A program made the position numbers and the translations under genes. A DNA stretch of 64,000 nucleotides from Alistipes sp. (GTDB lineage: Bacteria > Bacteroidota > Bacteroidia > Bacteroidales > Rikenellaceae): contig JAFZEX010000034.1 of NCBI GenBank assembly GCA_017560425.1, positions 1 to 64,000 of the forward strand. The letters run 5' to 3'. Position 1 is the stretch's first letter. Each line of letters starts with the position of its first letter. This document shows positions 31,547 through 40,200 of the stretch, in pieces. The notes beneath the pieces were generated by a model. It ran no database searches, was not told the origin of the DNA, and worked only from the letters and a program-made list of their open reading frames with translations.

Positions 31547-32851
31547 CTATCTCTTGTTGCCACAAATAGGGCAGAACTTCACCGCAGGTGAAAGGGCGTT
31601 GCCACAGCGTGAGCATACGTCGGTTGAGCCTATGCGTGTTCCGCAGTTGCCGCAGAACGATGCGCCCGCAGGTAGTGGTCCGTTGCAATTTGGACATACG
31701 GCATTGCCACCCTGAAGCTGTAGGCCACAGCCGATGCAGCGACGAGCATTCTGGTCGTTGTCGGTGCCACACTTAGGGCAAGGGTTGTATGGGTCGCCAC
31801 ACTTAGGGCAGAAGCGCATAGAGTTAGGGTACTTGTTCGAGCAGTTCGAGCAATATACCATCTTTGTTGGCTGCAAGCCCTGCTCAGTAGGTGCGCCACC
31901 CTGCATGTTGTTGTTGCCGCTGAACGCTGGCTGGTTGTACTGTGGCTGCATCATGCTCTGTGCCATGCCGCCGCCCATGCCAGCACCCATGCCGCCGCCC
32001 ATGCCATTCATCATGTTGATGGCGAGGATGCCACCAAGGATGCCACCAGCACCGCTGCCACCACCCATGGCGTTTGTGAAGCCGTCGATGGCGTTGTTTG
32101 CTGTGCCGAACATCTGCTCCTGCTGCCATGTGCGACCTGTGATCGACATCTCTGCCTGCTTGGCGATAGCCTCCTTAATGCGTACGCCCTCGGGTGTCGA
32201 GTCATCAACCTCGATGGTGTTGATGTAGAACTTCGCAAGGTTAAGACCCAGCTCGTTGCAGAATGGTGCCATGCACTCCTTGAGGTAGTCCGACATCTGC
32301 GATAGGTATGCCGATATCTGCTTGAAGCTTAGGTTGTTCTGCATCATATACTGCAAGATTATCGACTTCACCTTTGTTGTGAACTCGCCCTCGAACTGCT
32401 GTGTGAAGTCGCGCTCGTTGAACTCGTGCTTTGTGCCCACCATCTTGATTATGAAGCGCTCCGAGTCGATGATGTTCATACCATACTGACCACGTGCTGT
32501 GATAGGAATATGGGTGTTGTAGCCCGCATCGTGAATCGACATGCTGTCGATCGCCCACTGAATGCTGTATGTCTGAATCTTGTTGATAAACCACACCTCG
32601 GCAGTAAATGGGTTATTGCCACCAAAAGGAATGCCGAAGAGCGAACGGAGGATAGGAAGGTTCTCGGTGTTGAGCGTGTGCTTGCCTGGTCCGAACTTGC
32701 CTACAAGCTGACCCTTAGAGAAGAGCAGTGCCTCCTGCGACTCCTGCACAATAAGCTGAGTGTATGTGCTAAGGTTGGTCTCGGGGTGTCGCCAAGCGTA
32801 GATAGTCTCGCTGCCTTGAGGAGCCCATCTCACAAAATCAATAATTGCCAT
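31547..32851 (-). CDS. SPFH-domain protein with four zinc ribbons (YdjI-like), operon gene 1
   Basis: A 434-residue protein of the YdjI-type SPFH group (often annotated virion core protein). Residues about 1-235 are the SPFH domain (MAIIDFVRWAPQGSETIYAW, later GLNLAKFYINTIEVDDSTPEG), followed by a Gly/Met-rich linker (about 255-300) and four CxxC...CxxC zinc ribbons (about 325-434: CSNCSNKYPNSMRFCPKCG, CPKCG...CIGCG, CPNCN...CGNCG, CSRCG...CPICG). In Bacillus the YdjI relative recruits the PspA paralogue YdjF to the membrane; no PspA gene is present here. First gene of a tight six-gene operon; no clear -7 box in front. Confidence 0.9.
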   Translation of the reverse strand: MAIIDFVRWAPQGSETIYAWRHPETNLSTYTQLIVQESQEALLFSKGQLVGKFGPGKHTLNTENLPILRSLFGIPFGGNNPFTAEVWFINKIQTYSIQWAIDSMSIHDAGYNTHIPITARGQYGMNIIDSERFIIKMVGTKHEFNERDFTQQFEGEFTTKVKSIILQYMMQNNLSFKQISAYLSQMSDYLKECMAPFCNELGLNLAKFYINTIEVDDSTPEGVRIKEAIAKQAEMSITGRTWQQEQMFGTANNAIDGFTNAMGGGSGAGGILGGILAINMMNGMGGGMGAGMGGGMAQSMMQPQYNQPAFSGNNNMQGGAPTEQGLQPTKMVYCSNCSNKYPNSMRFCPKCGDPYNPCPKCGTDNDQNARRCIGCGLQLQGGNAVCPNCNGPLPAGASFCGNCGTRIGSTDVCSRCGNALSPAVKFCPICGNKR

Positions 32852-33063
32852 GTCCTAAATATTTTTTAAATTATTCTATACTATGTTATCAACTGCCCAT
32901 CATGGGCATAACCCTATTGCGAGCGGGTCTATACAATGTTGTGGTAATTTTTTTAATTATCCGAGGCACGATGCTTTAAACTTATCATCGGCAAGTAGTC
33001 CGAACCTCACGACAGCTGCCGCTAATGCAATTTACTTTACAATTTTATTGCGCTCTCTGCGTG
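32852..33063. other. leader of the SPFH operon / 3' region of the WG-repeat gene
   Basis: About 210 nt without a gene. It holds a short perfect inverted repeat TGCCCA-TCA-TGGGCA (32894-32908) without a T-tract and no CAAAnnTA on the plus strand that would mark a minus-strand -7 box. The SPFH operon may be read from the WG-repeat gene or from an alternative-sigma promoter. Confidence 0.5.
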
Positions 33064-35418
33064 CTAATTCATTGGATAAATTATGTCTGCCATCTCCTTC
33101 CAAACATCTGCCGATCTATAGTTGAATAGGGCATTTTCCGGAACGTAGATTATGACATCAACGTCATCAGTAGTACGCCATTCACCCCATGTGTTACGGT
33201 ACCAATTTTCAAATCTTCCACCCAACGCAGGAGGTGTAATACTCTTCATATAGATATAAAACGTTCCCCAATCTTGGTCACGCTTAAACGCATCTTTGCC
33301 AATATCAATTACGTTCTCTAGTATAGTGATGCTTGTTAAGCGTCTGTAATCCTCAAAAGCACTCTCGCCAATCTCTTTGACACTTGCAGGTATGGTGATT
33401 GAACCTAAACTACTGCAACCATAGAACGCACTCTCTCCAATCTTAGTTACACTATTAGGAATAGTTATGCTTGTTAGGCTTTTGTTGTCGCAGAATTGTC
33501 CATCAGCAATCTCAGTCACGCCATTAGGAATAGTGACATTGGTAACCAATTTGCCATTATGGTACAACTGCCACGAGCTGCAATACGACATATCTACGCC
33601 CGAGCGCAACCATAGGTTTAGGTCAGCAACATTTACATTCTTTATGTATTCGCAACCTGCGAATGCCTTTGGATGAATCGACTTCACGGTTGCGGGGATA
33701 GATACCGACGAAAGTCCTCTATCAACCCACACGAGCTTATCTCCAAGGAATTTAAACACTCCGTCGGTGATTATCTCCTTGTCGTTTATTGTTTTTAGAC
33801 CTGCGAATTTGTCAAATGCATAACCTATCCATCTCTCAGCTGTTATCTCTTCTATATTACTGCAACCATCGAATGCATCAGATCCAATCGAAGTTACGCT
33901 ATCGGGAATAGTGATGCTTGTTAGGCTACTGCAACCCTTGAATGCACCCCATTCAATCGAAGTTACGCCATCGGGAATAGTTATGCTTGTTAGGCTACTG
34001 CAATCACGGAATGCATACTTTCCAATCGAAGTCGGTGCATTTGTAAAAACCAGAACACCTACTCCATCACAAAATAAGTTTTGGTCTGCAGGATTTTCAG
34101 CAATTTTTTGCCCATCGTTAGTGGTATAGTGCATCACTCTATCCGAAATATCAACAACCTTACCCGATGAATCTACAAATATCCATTTGTCGCTAAGTAG
34201 TGCATATAGACCTCCATCGATACACTCAATCGCCTTATACTGAGGCTCTACAATTACTTTATTTGTTTTATCAACAATGCCCCACTTATCACCTATAGCA
34301 ACCACGTATGCATTTATATCTAAAACACTTATCGCATCGTATTTTATTGGGATAATTTCCTTATTCTCGCCATCTACCACACCATACTTATCACCAATAG
34401 CAACCACGTATGCATTTATATCTAAAACACTTATTGCATCGTATTTTATTGGGATAATTTCCTTATTCTCGCCATCTACTACACCATACTTATTACCAAT
34501 AGCTACCTTATATGCATTACCTAAAGCACTTATCGCATCGTATTTGATAGGTAGAATCTCCGAACCCGACTTATCAGCCAAGCCTTGCTTACCATCAATG
34601 GTCAATTTATACTTGTGATCATAAATATCTATCTTATCATATTTGATAGGAAGAATTTCTTTGCCAACCTTATCAGCTAAGCCATGCTTACCATCAATGG
34701 TCAATTTATACTTGCCATCAAAAGTATCTATCGCATCATACTTAATTGGTAGAATTTCCTTGCCAACCTTATCAGCTAAACCGAGTTTGCCATCAATGGT
34801 CAATTTATACTTGCCATCATAAGTATCTATCTTATCATATTTGATAGGAAGAATCTCCGTACCTAACTTATCAGCTAAACCGAGTTTACCATCAATGGTC
34901 AATTTATACTTGTCATCAAAAACATCGATCTTATCATACTTGATGGGAAGAATCTCTTTGCAAGCTTTATCTACCAAGCCATACCGCCCCTCGATTTTCA
35001 ACTTATACTTGTCATCAAAAGCATCTATCGCATCATACTTAATTGGCAGAATCTCAGTCAAGCTACGTAAGTCCACAACGCCATATTTGCCGTCTTGGCA
35101 AACACGATAGTGATCATAACCCAAAGCAAATGCCTCGGAATAGGTTGTTGATAAAAGAGCCTTTCCGTCGTTGCCGATGATATACCACGCACCATTTACA
35201 CTAACAAAGGCGTGACCATTCACAAACCTCTCTGCCTTGTCGAATTTTGGCTTGATAATAAAAGCTTTGTCGCCATTTTTCTTTGTGCCCCAATAGCCAT
35301 ATAAGCCACTCTTAGGGTTTACCTTAGGGGTGAGGTTTTGTGCAGATGCCACAGGAGCCGAGAGCAGCATGGCAGCGACCATAAGCGCAAGGGCGAGGAA
35401 TATGTTTTTAGTTCTCAT
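33064..35418 (-). CDS. secreted WG-repeat plus leucine-rich-repeat protein
   Basis: A 784-residue exported protein. Signal peptide MRTKNIFLALALMVAAMLLS to about residue 26. Residues about 30-420 hold WG-type repeats (KxGVVDxxxKEIIPIKYDxI), about ten copies of 29-34 residues, some nearly identical: one 102-nt unit recurs almost unchanged at about 34298 and 34400. From about residue 445 to 760 come BspA-type leucine-rich repeats (SLTSITIPDGVTSIEWGAFK, later SLGSITIPASVKEIGESAF) interrupted by a spacer domain. No C-terminal sorting signal recognised. Surface or periplasmic binding is likely for both repeat types; the partner is unknown. Confidence 0.9.
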   Translation of the reverse strand: MRTKNIFLALALMVAAMLLSAPVASAQNLTPKVNPKSGLYGYWGTKKNGDKAFIIKPKFDKAERFVNGHAFVSVNGAWYIIGNDGKALLSTTYSEAFALGYDHYRVCQDGKYGVVDLRSLTEILPIKYDAIDAFDDKYKLKIEGRYGLVDKACKEILPIKYDKIDVFDDKYKLTIDGKLGLADKLGTEILPIKYDKIDTYDGKYKLTIDGKLGLADKVGKEILPIKYDAIDTFDGKYKLTIDGKHGLADKVGKEILPIKYDKIDIYDHKYKLTIDGKQGLADKSGSEILPIKYDAISALGNAYKVAIGNKYGVVDGENKEIIPIKYDAISVLDINAYVVAIGDKYGVVDGENKEIIPIKYDAISVLDINAYVVAIGDKWGIVDKTNKVIVEPQYKAIECIDGGLYALLSDKWIFVDSSGKVVDISDRVMHYTTNDGQKIAENPADQNLFCDGVGVLVFTNAPTSIGKYAFRDCSSLTSITIPDGVTSIEWGAFKGCSSLTSITIPDSVTSIGSDAFDGCSNIEEITAERWIGYAFDKFAGLKTINDKEIITDGVFKFLGDKLVWVDRGLSSVSIPATVKSIHPKAFAGCEYIKNVNVADLNLWLRSGVDMSYCSSWQLYHNGKLVTNVTIPNGVTEIADGQFCDNKSLTSITIPNSVTKIGESAFYGCSSLGSITIPASVKEIGESAFEDYRRLTSITILENVIDIGKDAFKRDQDWGTFYIYMKSITPPALGGRFENWYRNTWGEWRTTDDVDVIIYVPENALFNYRSADVWKEMADIIYPMN
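34280..35060 (-). repeat. tandem coding repeats in the WG-repeat gene
   Basis: About nine units of 87-102 nt encoding WG repeats. The units at about 34298-34382 and 34400-34484 differ by only a few bases, and units at 34600-34900 share long stretches, which indicates recent copy gain. Copy number may vary between strains. Confidence 0.85.
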
Positions 35419-35690
35419 AGCAGTAGCAATTTAAAATTGTTCAGTAATCTTCAGAGAGGTTTTGTAAATTCAATTTGTCATTAGCGAGTAGTTGCCTTTT
35501 TATGGCAAAGGGCAAATGTGATTTTGTTTTACAAAATTAACAAAACTTTTTCTAATTCTTGCGTAAATCTCAATGTTTTTTTAGCGTGCGATTGCTCGAC
35601 CACCAACACGGGGTCAATGGGGCGACGTAATGCATTGCTATTGCGTTATGAGGTTTTCGGGTTGCCCTCAAGAATGGGGCGAGATATACC
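35419..35690. other. intergenic region with promoter of the WG-repeat gene
   Basis: About 270 nt without a gene. It holds the -7 box at 35532-35539 and little else that I can identify. Confidence 0.5.
35532..35539 (-). promoter_or_regulatory. -7 promoter box TAATTTTG of the WG-repeat gene (minus strand)
   Basis: Matches TAnnTTTG; it would give a leader of about 110 nt. Confidence 0.5.
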
Positions 35691-35726
35691 AAAAAAATCC
35701 TCTTAGAGGTATGCTCTATGAGGATT
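35691..35726 (-). terminator. intrinsic terminator of the serB operon (minus strand)
   Basis: AATCCTC-t-TAGAG / CTCTA-t-GAGGATT with a GTATG loop; the minus strand then reads seven T (complement of 35691-35697). It lies just after the second DUF5689-like gene. Confidence 0.9.
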
Positions 35727-35729
35727 GCA

Positions 35730-36494
35730 TTACTTGAAAACCTGATGTGATGATATTCGTAGGGCTATGTCGCCGTCGTGCCAATCGAGAATGCCTTGCA
35801 GGGTGCACCTTGCGTCGGGCAGCTCCTCGCCAGCATAGCTACACCTGCCATCTGTGACTATGCGCAGCGTGTCGCTCAGGTCACAAAAGTGGCGCACGGT
35901 GGTTTGATACTGCTCGGTAGACTGCTCCATGGTGTCGCACCACGTCATGCCACGCTCCTCGGCGATGGGGAGCATGTTGCTCAGCGCCACGTAGCGCAGC
36001 ATTTTGTCGCTCGAGATCTCATCGGCAGCGAGCCTCTCGCCCTCGGGCATTGTGTCGTGGTTGTCGATGATTGTCAGGTAGTTGAGTAGGTCGCCCTCGG
36101 CAATGCGATCTACGACATACTCTGCCGTAGGTGCTTTGCCTATCACCGTTTTGCCACCCTCACGTCCGATGTTTAGCCCCGAGCAGCGCAGCCTAACACG
36201 GCTAAATAGGGGCACATCACGATCTATGTTTGTGCCCTCCACCTTGAGCTCTATGCCACCACTGCCGTCGTCGATGACTAAGGCATTGTTTTTTTCGCCA
36301 AGCCTGTCATTAGCAACAACATAGCCAACGATGTATATATCTCTTTTGATTGTCACGGAGCGCCTCTCCGAGAGCGACCATAGATAGGCAACGCTCACCT
36401 CGCCACGGGGTAAGATAAGGCTCTCCGTAGTGCACGAAACGAGCGACAGCAATAGGCTGAGCGTTAGGCTAATATGCAGTGCAGTCCTCGCCAT
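35730..36494 (-). CDS. DUF5689-like lipoprotein, second copy
   Basis: A 254-residue lipoprotein: signal peptide MARTALHISLTLSLLLSLVSC with lipobox LVSC. The mature part contains an OB-fold-like segment (KRDIYIVGYVVANDRLGEKN then NALVIDDGSGGIELKVEGTN), the pattern of DUF5689 domains found in Bacteroidota cell-surface lipoproteins. Function unknown, possibly binding of a ligand or nucleic acid. The start overlaps the end of the first copy by 26 nt. Ends at the operon terminator. Confidence 0.8.
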   Translation of the reverse strand: MARTALHISLTLSLLLSLVSCTTESLILPRGEVSVAYLWSLSERRSVTIKRDIYIVGYVVANDRLGEKNNALVIDDGSGGIELKVEGTNIDRDVPLFSRVRLRCSGLNIGREGGKTVIGKAPTAEYVVDRIAEGDLLNYLTIIDNHDTMPEGERLAADEISSDKMLRYVALSNMLPIAEERGMTWCDTMEQSTEQYQTTVRHFCDLSDTLRIVTDGRCSYAGEELPDARCTLQGILDWHDGDIALRISSHQVFK

Positions 36495-37266
36495 ATCGCA
36501 TCTTTAGTTGGTAGTACTCTCTGCCGTTGCGGTGCTTGCCATGTTGCACTATGCCTCGTAGCGCACTGACGGAGTGCGGAATGGCGTTGTTGGCATATGT
36601 GGCATAGTCACGTGTGAACACAAGCAGTGTGTCGTCGTGCTCGTCGCAGAAAAGGGCGTATCCCCGCCACCTGGCATTGGCGAGGCTCTCGTTACGAAGT
36701 GTGTCGATAGATGTTGATGCTACGAGGCGTAGGTTGCTTATCTCAGCATATTCGCCACACATATCCCTACGTAGCTCAGCAATTGTGCGGGGCGTGGGCT
36801 CTATAATCTCGATGTCGCTGCTTCGGGCGATAACCCTATGGGCATCAATTTGTGAGTGTAGGTAGTCTATGTCGTAGCTCTCGTAGCTTGGGGCGGTGCT
36901 TCCAACTTGCAGAGTGCCATAGCGATAGCCGAGCGTGCACCCCTTGAGGCTCAGTGCTACGAGCAGCCCTTCGGGGTATGTGGTGTGTAGCCTGTCAAGC
37001 CCCACAACAACCTCGATGCCGCCACTTTGGTCTTGAACTATCATCGTGCGGTAGAAGTTATCATCTCTGTCCGACGATGTCACTCGCCCGACAATCACGC
37101 TGCTCTCGTTAATAACCTGATATCCACCCTCATTGACGCTCTCACGTAGCTCGCTCACAAGGCAGTTTGCCACGGGTAGCTCCGTGGCGATTATTGGCGG
37201 TGTGGTGCTATTGTAGCAGCCGCCAAGAAGCAGGGTGGCACATGCCGATATGAGCCTGAGGCGCAT
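36469..37266 (-). CDS. DUF5689-like lipoprotein, first copy
   Basis: A 265-residue lipoprotein: MRLRLISACATLLLGGCYNS with lipobox LGGC. It has the same domain plan as the next gene: SVIVGRVTSSDRDDNFYRTM and IVQDQSGGIEVVVGLDRLH, so the pair are paralogues. Its start is 4 nt after the serB stop, and it overlaps the second copy by 26 nt. Why two surface lipoproteins travel with a serine biosynthesis gene is unclear; shared transcription may be incidental. Confidence 0.8.
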   Translation of the reverse strand: MRLRLISACATLLLGGCYNSTTPPIIATELPVANCLVSELRESVNEGGYQVINESSVIVGRVTSSDRDDNFYRTMIVQDQSGGIEVVVGLDRLHTTYPEGLLVALSLKGCTLGYRYGTLQVGSTAPSYESYDIDYLHSQIDAHRVIARSSDIEIIEPTPRTIAELRRDMCGEYAEISNLRLVASTSIDTLRNESLANARWRGYALFCDEHDDTLLVFTRDYATYANNAIPHSVSALRGIVQHGKHRNGREYYQLKMRYGEDCTAY

Positions 37267-37270
37267 GGCG

Positions 37271-38500
37271 TTATGCTTTAGGCTCTACCCACGAATCCTT
37301 CAAGCCAAGGAAGTATAGAATGCCGTCGAGACCTACGGTAGATATCGACTGACGGGCTGTGGCACGCACCTTGGGCTTGGCATGGAACGCAATGCCGAGG
37401 CCAGCGATGTTGAGCATAGGAAGGTCGTTAGCACCATCACCCACAGCCACCGACTGCTGAATGTCGATATTCTCGAATTGGCAGAGCAGGCGAAGTAGCT
37501 CGGCCTTGCGTGCGCCATCAACAATCTCGCCGGTGTAGCGTCCTGTGAGCTTGCCATTCTCCACCTCGAGCTCGTTGGCATAGACATAGTCGAAGCCAAA
37601 CCTGCGCTTAAGGTAGTTGCCGAAGTAGTTGAAACCACCCGATAGAATAGCTGTCTTATATCCCACACGCTTTAAAATTGTCATCATGCGATCAACGCCC
37701 TCGGTGATAGGTAGGTTTATGGCGATATCCTCCATCACATCTACGTCGAGACCCTTGAGCAGTGCTACACGCTGCTCGAAGCTCTCTCTAAAGTCGATCT
37801 CGCCACGCATGGCACGCTCCGTAATCTCTCGCACCTGAGGACCTACGCCCGCACGGTCGGCAAGCTCGTCGATAACCTCGGTGGTGATTAGCGTTGAGTC
37901 CATATCGAAGCATATCAGGCGGCGTGAGCGACGGAAGATGCCGTCCTTCTGGAACGATATATCGACCTCGCCCTTCTTGGCAAGCTCCATGAGTGCTCGC
38001 TGGAAGTGACCCTTGTCCGAGAGTGTGCCACGCACCGAGAACTCGATACTTGTCTTTGGCGTGCGCTCGTCCTCATCGAGAGGCATGCGGCCCGTTAGGC
38101 GGTTGATGTCGTCGATGTTTAGCCCCTCCTCCGATATTGCACGTGTCACGTTCGAGATATGCTCTGCCGTAATCTTGCGGCCCACCATGGTGATGATATA
38201 TCGGTTTTTGCCCTGACCACCAACCCAATCGCAATACTGCTCCTTGGTGATAGGCTCAAAACGAATGGTCATGTTCATCTCCGAGGCCTTAAACAGCAGC
38301 TCCTTCATAATCTGTCCTGAGCGCTCGGGAGAGGTCATAAACAAAATTCCGAGGGTCATGGTGCGGTGAATATTCGACTGACCGATGTCGAGGATAAAGG
38401 CATCGTGGCTGGCGAGAATGCCTGTAAGCGAGGAGGTTAGGCCTGGCTTGTCCTCACCCGATATGTTGATCTGAATAATCTCGATGTTATCACTCTTCAT
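37271..38500 (-). CDS. serB: phosphoserine phosphatase with N-terminal ACT domains
   Basis: Final step of serine synthesis: hydrolyses O-phosphoserine to serine in the cytoplasm. The 409 residues have two ACT-type regulatory domains (about residues 5-90 and 98-185) and a HAD phosphatase domain starting at about 190 with the nucleophile motif LICFDMDSTLI (Asp199, Asp201), then AILSGGFNYFG and VGDGANDLPML. The two-ACT form is common in Bacteroidota and suggests feedback by an amino acid. First gene of a three-gene operon with the lipoproteins. Confidence 0.97.
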   Translation of the reverse strand: MKSDNIEIIQINISGEDKPGLTSSLTGILASHDAFILDIGQSNIHRTMTLGILFMTSPERSGQIMKELLFKASEMNMTIRFEPITKEQYCDWVGGQGKNRYIITMVGRKITAEHISNVTRAISEEGLNIDDINRLTGRMPLDEDERTPKTSIEFSVRGTLSDKGHFQRALMELAKKGEVDISFQKDGIFRRSRRLICFDMDSTLITTEVIDELADRAGVGPQVREITERAMRGEIDFRESFEQRVALLKGLDVDVMEDIAINLPITEGVDRMMTILKRVGYKTAILSGGFNYFGNYLKRRFGFDYVYANELEVENGKLTGRYTGEIVDGARKAELLRLLCQFENIDIQQSVAVGDGANDLPMLNIAGLGIAFHAKPKVRATARQSISTVGLDGILYFLGLKDSWVEPKA

Positions 38501-38558
38501 ACTTGTGCAATGCTTTAATTGTTTACGACGCTGAGAATATATTTCGATATCTCAACAA

Positions 38559-38566
38559 CAAATATA
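38559..38566 (-). promoter_or_regulatory. -7 promoter box TATATTTG of serB (minus strand)
   Basis: Exact TAnnTTTG about 59 nt before the serB ATG, back to back with the mscS promoter 22 nt away. Confidence 0.65.
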
Positions 38567-38587
38567 CGAAATTTTCCAAAAAATAAC

Positions 38588-38595
38588 TATCTTTG
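38588..38595 (+). promoter_or_regulatory. -7 promoter box TATCTTTG of the MscS gene
   Basis: Exact TAnnTTTG, about 38 nt before the ATG. Confidence 0.65.
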
Positions 38596-38632
38596 TTGCT
38601 GTAATTTTTAGAATTATACCAAATTCCCTGAT

Positions 38633-39595
38633 ATGAAAAACCTATTGTTTATATCAACTCAGGCTCAGGAGGGTGCAGCAGCTGCCGAGAGCGGCGCTGA
38701 GACAGTTGCCGAAGTAGCTAAGGAGTCGCCTCTTGCTATTCATAGCGTTGAGGATGTTAAGGAGGGTGTCGAGCAGCTCTTTAGCATCGACTATGCAGGG
38801 CTTGTAGATAAGCTCTTGGAGAGCGCTTTGGTTGTAGGTCTAAAGATTGTCGCAGCCCTCGTGCTCTTCTACATTGGTCGCTGGATTGTGCGCCGTGTGA
38901 TGCGTATTATGGATAGGGTCTACGAGAAGAAGAGCGTCGAGAAGTCGTTGCGCTCGTTCCTCTCGGGTGTGGTCAAGGTGTTGCTATATGTTGTCATCGT
39001 ACTCGTTGTGGTTCAGGTGCTTGGCATCAATACCACGTCGCTTGTGGCAATGCTTGCTTCGGCAGGCTTGGCTATCGGTATGGCTCTTAGCGGCACGTTG
39101 CAGAACTTCGCTGGTGGCGTGATGATCCTTCTGTTGCGTCCTTATCGCATCGGCGACTATATCGACGCTCAGGGCGAGGAGGGCACAGTGCGCAAGATTG
39201 GCTTGTTCTCAACCGAGATTATCACCAACGACAACCGCATAATATATATCCCTAATAGCACTATCTCGACATCGGTTATCGACAACTACTCGACTCAGGA
39301 GATGCGCCGTGTGGATTGGACCATCAGCGTGGAGTATGGCACCGACCCCGAGAAGTTGCGTCAGGTGGTTACCGAGATGCTTAAGAGCGACAGCCGTGTG
39401 GCTTCGGACCCAGCACCTTCGGTGTTCCTCGTAAACCTTGCCGATAGCTCGGTAGATTTCTCGGCTCGTGCATGGTGCAAGAATGGTGACTATTGGGGTC
39501 TTAAGTTCGCAATTCAGGAGCGTATATATGTTGAGTTGCCAAAGAGTGGCATTAACTTCCCATTCCCACAGCTCGACGTAAACTTAAAGAAATAA
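38633..39595 (+). CDS. MscS-family small mechanosensitive channel
   Basis: Stretch-activated channel of the inner membrane that releases solutes on osmotic downshock. The 320 residues have an Ala/Glu-rich N-terminal segment (about 1-55), three membrane segments (about 65-85, 108-130 and 137-157), the pore-lining and signature region LAIGMALSGTLQNFAGGVMI and the cytoplasmic beta domain beginning LLRPYRIGDYIDAQGEEGTV. Length is close to E. coli MscS plus the N-terminal extension, which could be a cleaved signal or a short periplasmic head. The DUF5606 gene follows 30 nt on. Confidence 0.93.
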   Translation: MKNLLFISTQAQEGAAAAESGAETVAEVAKESPLAIHSVEDVKEGVEQLFSIDYAGLVDKLLESALVVGLKIVAALVLFYIGRWIVRRVMRIMDRVYEKKSVEKSLRSFLSGVVKVLLYVVIVLVVVQVLGINTTSLVAMLASAGLAIGMALSGTLQNFAGGVMILLLRPYRIGDYIDAQGEEGTVRKIGLFSTEIITNDNRIIYIPNSTISTSVIDNYSTQEMRRVDWTISVEYGTDPEKLRQVVTEMLKSDSRVASDPAPSVFLVNLADSSVDFSARAWCKNGDYWGLKFAIQERIYVELPKSGINFPFPQLDVNLKK

Positions 39596-39625
39596 CTAAC
39601 AACTAAATAATAGCAGAATAAAACT

Positions 39626-40024
39626 ATGGAATTGAAGGATATTTTGGCTATCTCAGGTCAGCCAGGTCTTTACAAGTATGTAGCGCAGTCAATGCGTGGT
39701 GTTATCGTTGAGTCGCTTATCGACGGCAAGCGTATGAATGCTGCCGCAACATCTCGTGTTAGCGCACTCACCGAGATTTCTATGTTCACCGAGGGTGAGG
39801 ATATCGCTCTTGCTGACGTGTTTACAAACATCTGGAACTACACAGGTGGCAAGCAGGCTATCTCTCACAAGGAGTCGGCAGACAAGATCGAGGCAGAGTT
39901 CGCTAAGGTGCTCCCAGAGTACGACCGTGAGCGTGTTCACGTATCAGATATGAAGAAGTGCTTCGCTTGGTACAACATTCTCGTGGAGGTTGGTTTCACC
40001 GAGTTCAAACTCCCCGAAGAGTAA
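39626..40024 (+). CDS. DUF5606 protein
   Basis: A 132-residue cytoplasmic protein that begins MELKDILAISGQPGLYKYVA and contains ISMFTEGEDIALADVFTNIW, the pattern of the Bacteroidota DUF5606 family. Function unknown. No signal or membrane segment. It lies 30 nt after the MscS gene and before a strong terminator, so it is probably the second gene of that unit. Confidence 0.9.
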   Translation: MELKDILAISGQPGLYKYVAQSMRGVIVESLIDGKRMNAAATSRVSALTEISMFTEGEDIALADVFTNIWNYTGGKQAISHKESADKIEAEFAKVLPEYDRERVHVSDMKKCFAWYNILVEVGFTEFKLPEE

Positions 40025-40200
40025 TTTGTTGTGATAAGGGGTCATCTTCGACCTATCCCAAAAAGTTGAGCACCCGAGGCTGTACGTTTGAGTACTATCC
40101 TCGGGTGCTCACTTTTGCGATAAGCCAAATCTAACCCCTTCTAACAACAAATTTATTTCTTGTGATAAGGACGCATCTGCGCCCCTTCTGACAACAAATT
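40023..40200. repeat. inverted and direct repeats around a terminator
   Basis: The stretch at 40023-40041 is the near-perfect inverse of CCCCTTCTAACAACAAATT at 40135-40153, which recurs directly at 40182-40200 with one change. TTGTGATAAGG also occurs at 40029 and 40159. The arms enclose the terminator 40061-40116. It looks like a palindromic intergenic repeat unit that has been partly duplicated. Confidence 0.75.
40061..40116 (+). terminator. strong terminator hairpin after the DUF5606 gene
   Basis: GAGCACCCGAGG (40068-40079) pairs perfectly with CCTCGGGTGCTC (40099-40110). With a one-base bulge the stem extends through AAAAGT/ACTTTT, so it could act on both strands. The 19-nt loop is long. 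Confidence 0.75.

Noticed and set aside
31734..32228. 164-codon plus-strand ORF opposite the SPFH gene
   Set aside because: Methionine/proline-rich antisense of the Gly/Met linker and zinc ribbons; no independent support.
34280..35060. CRISPR-like array of regular repeats
   Set aside because: The units are coding WG repeats in one long frame, with no unique spacers and no cas genes.
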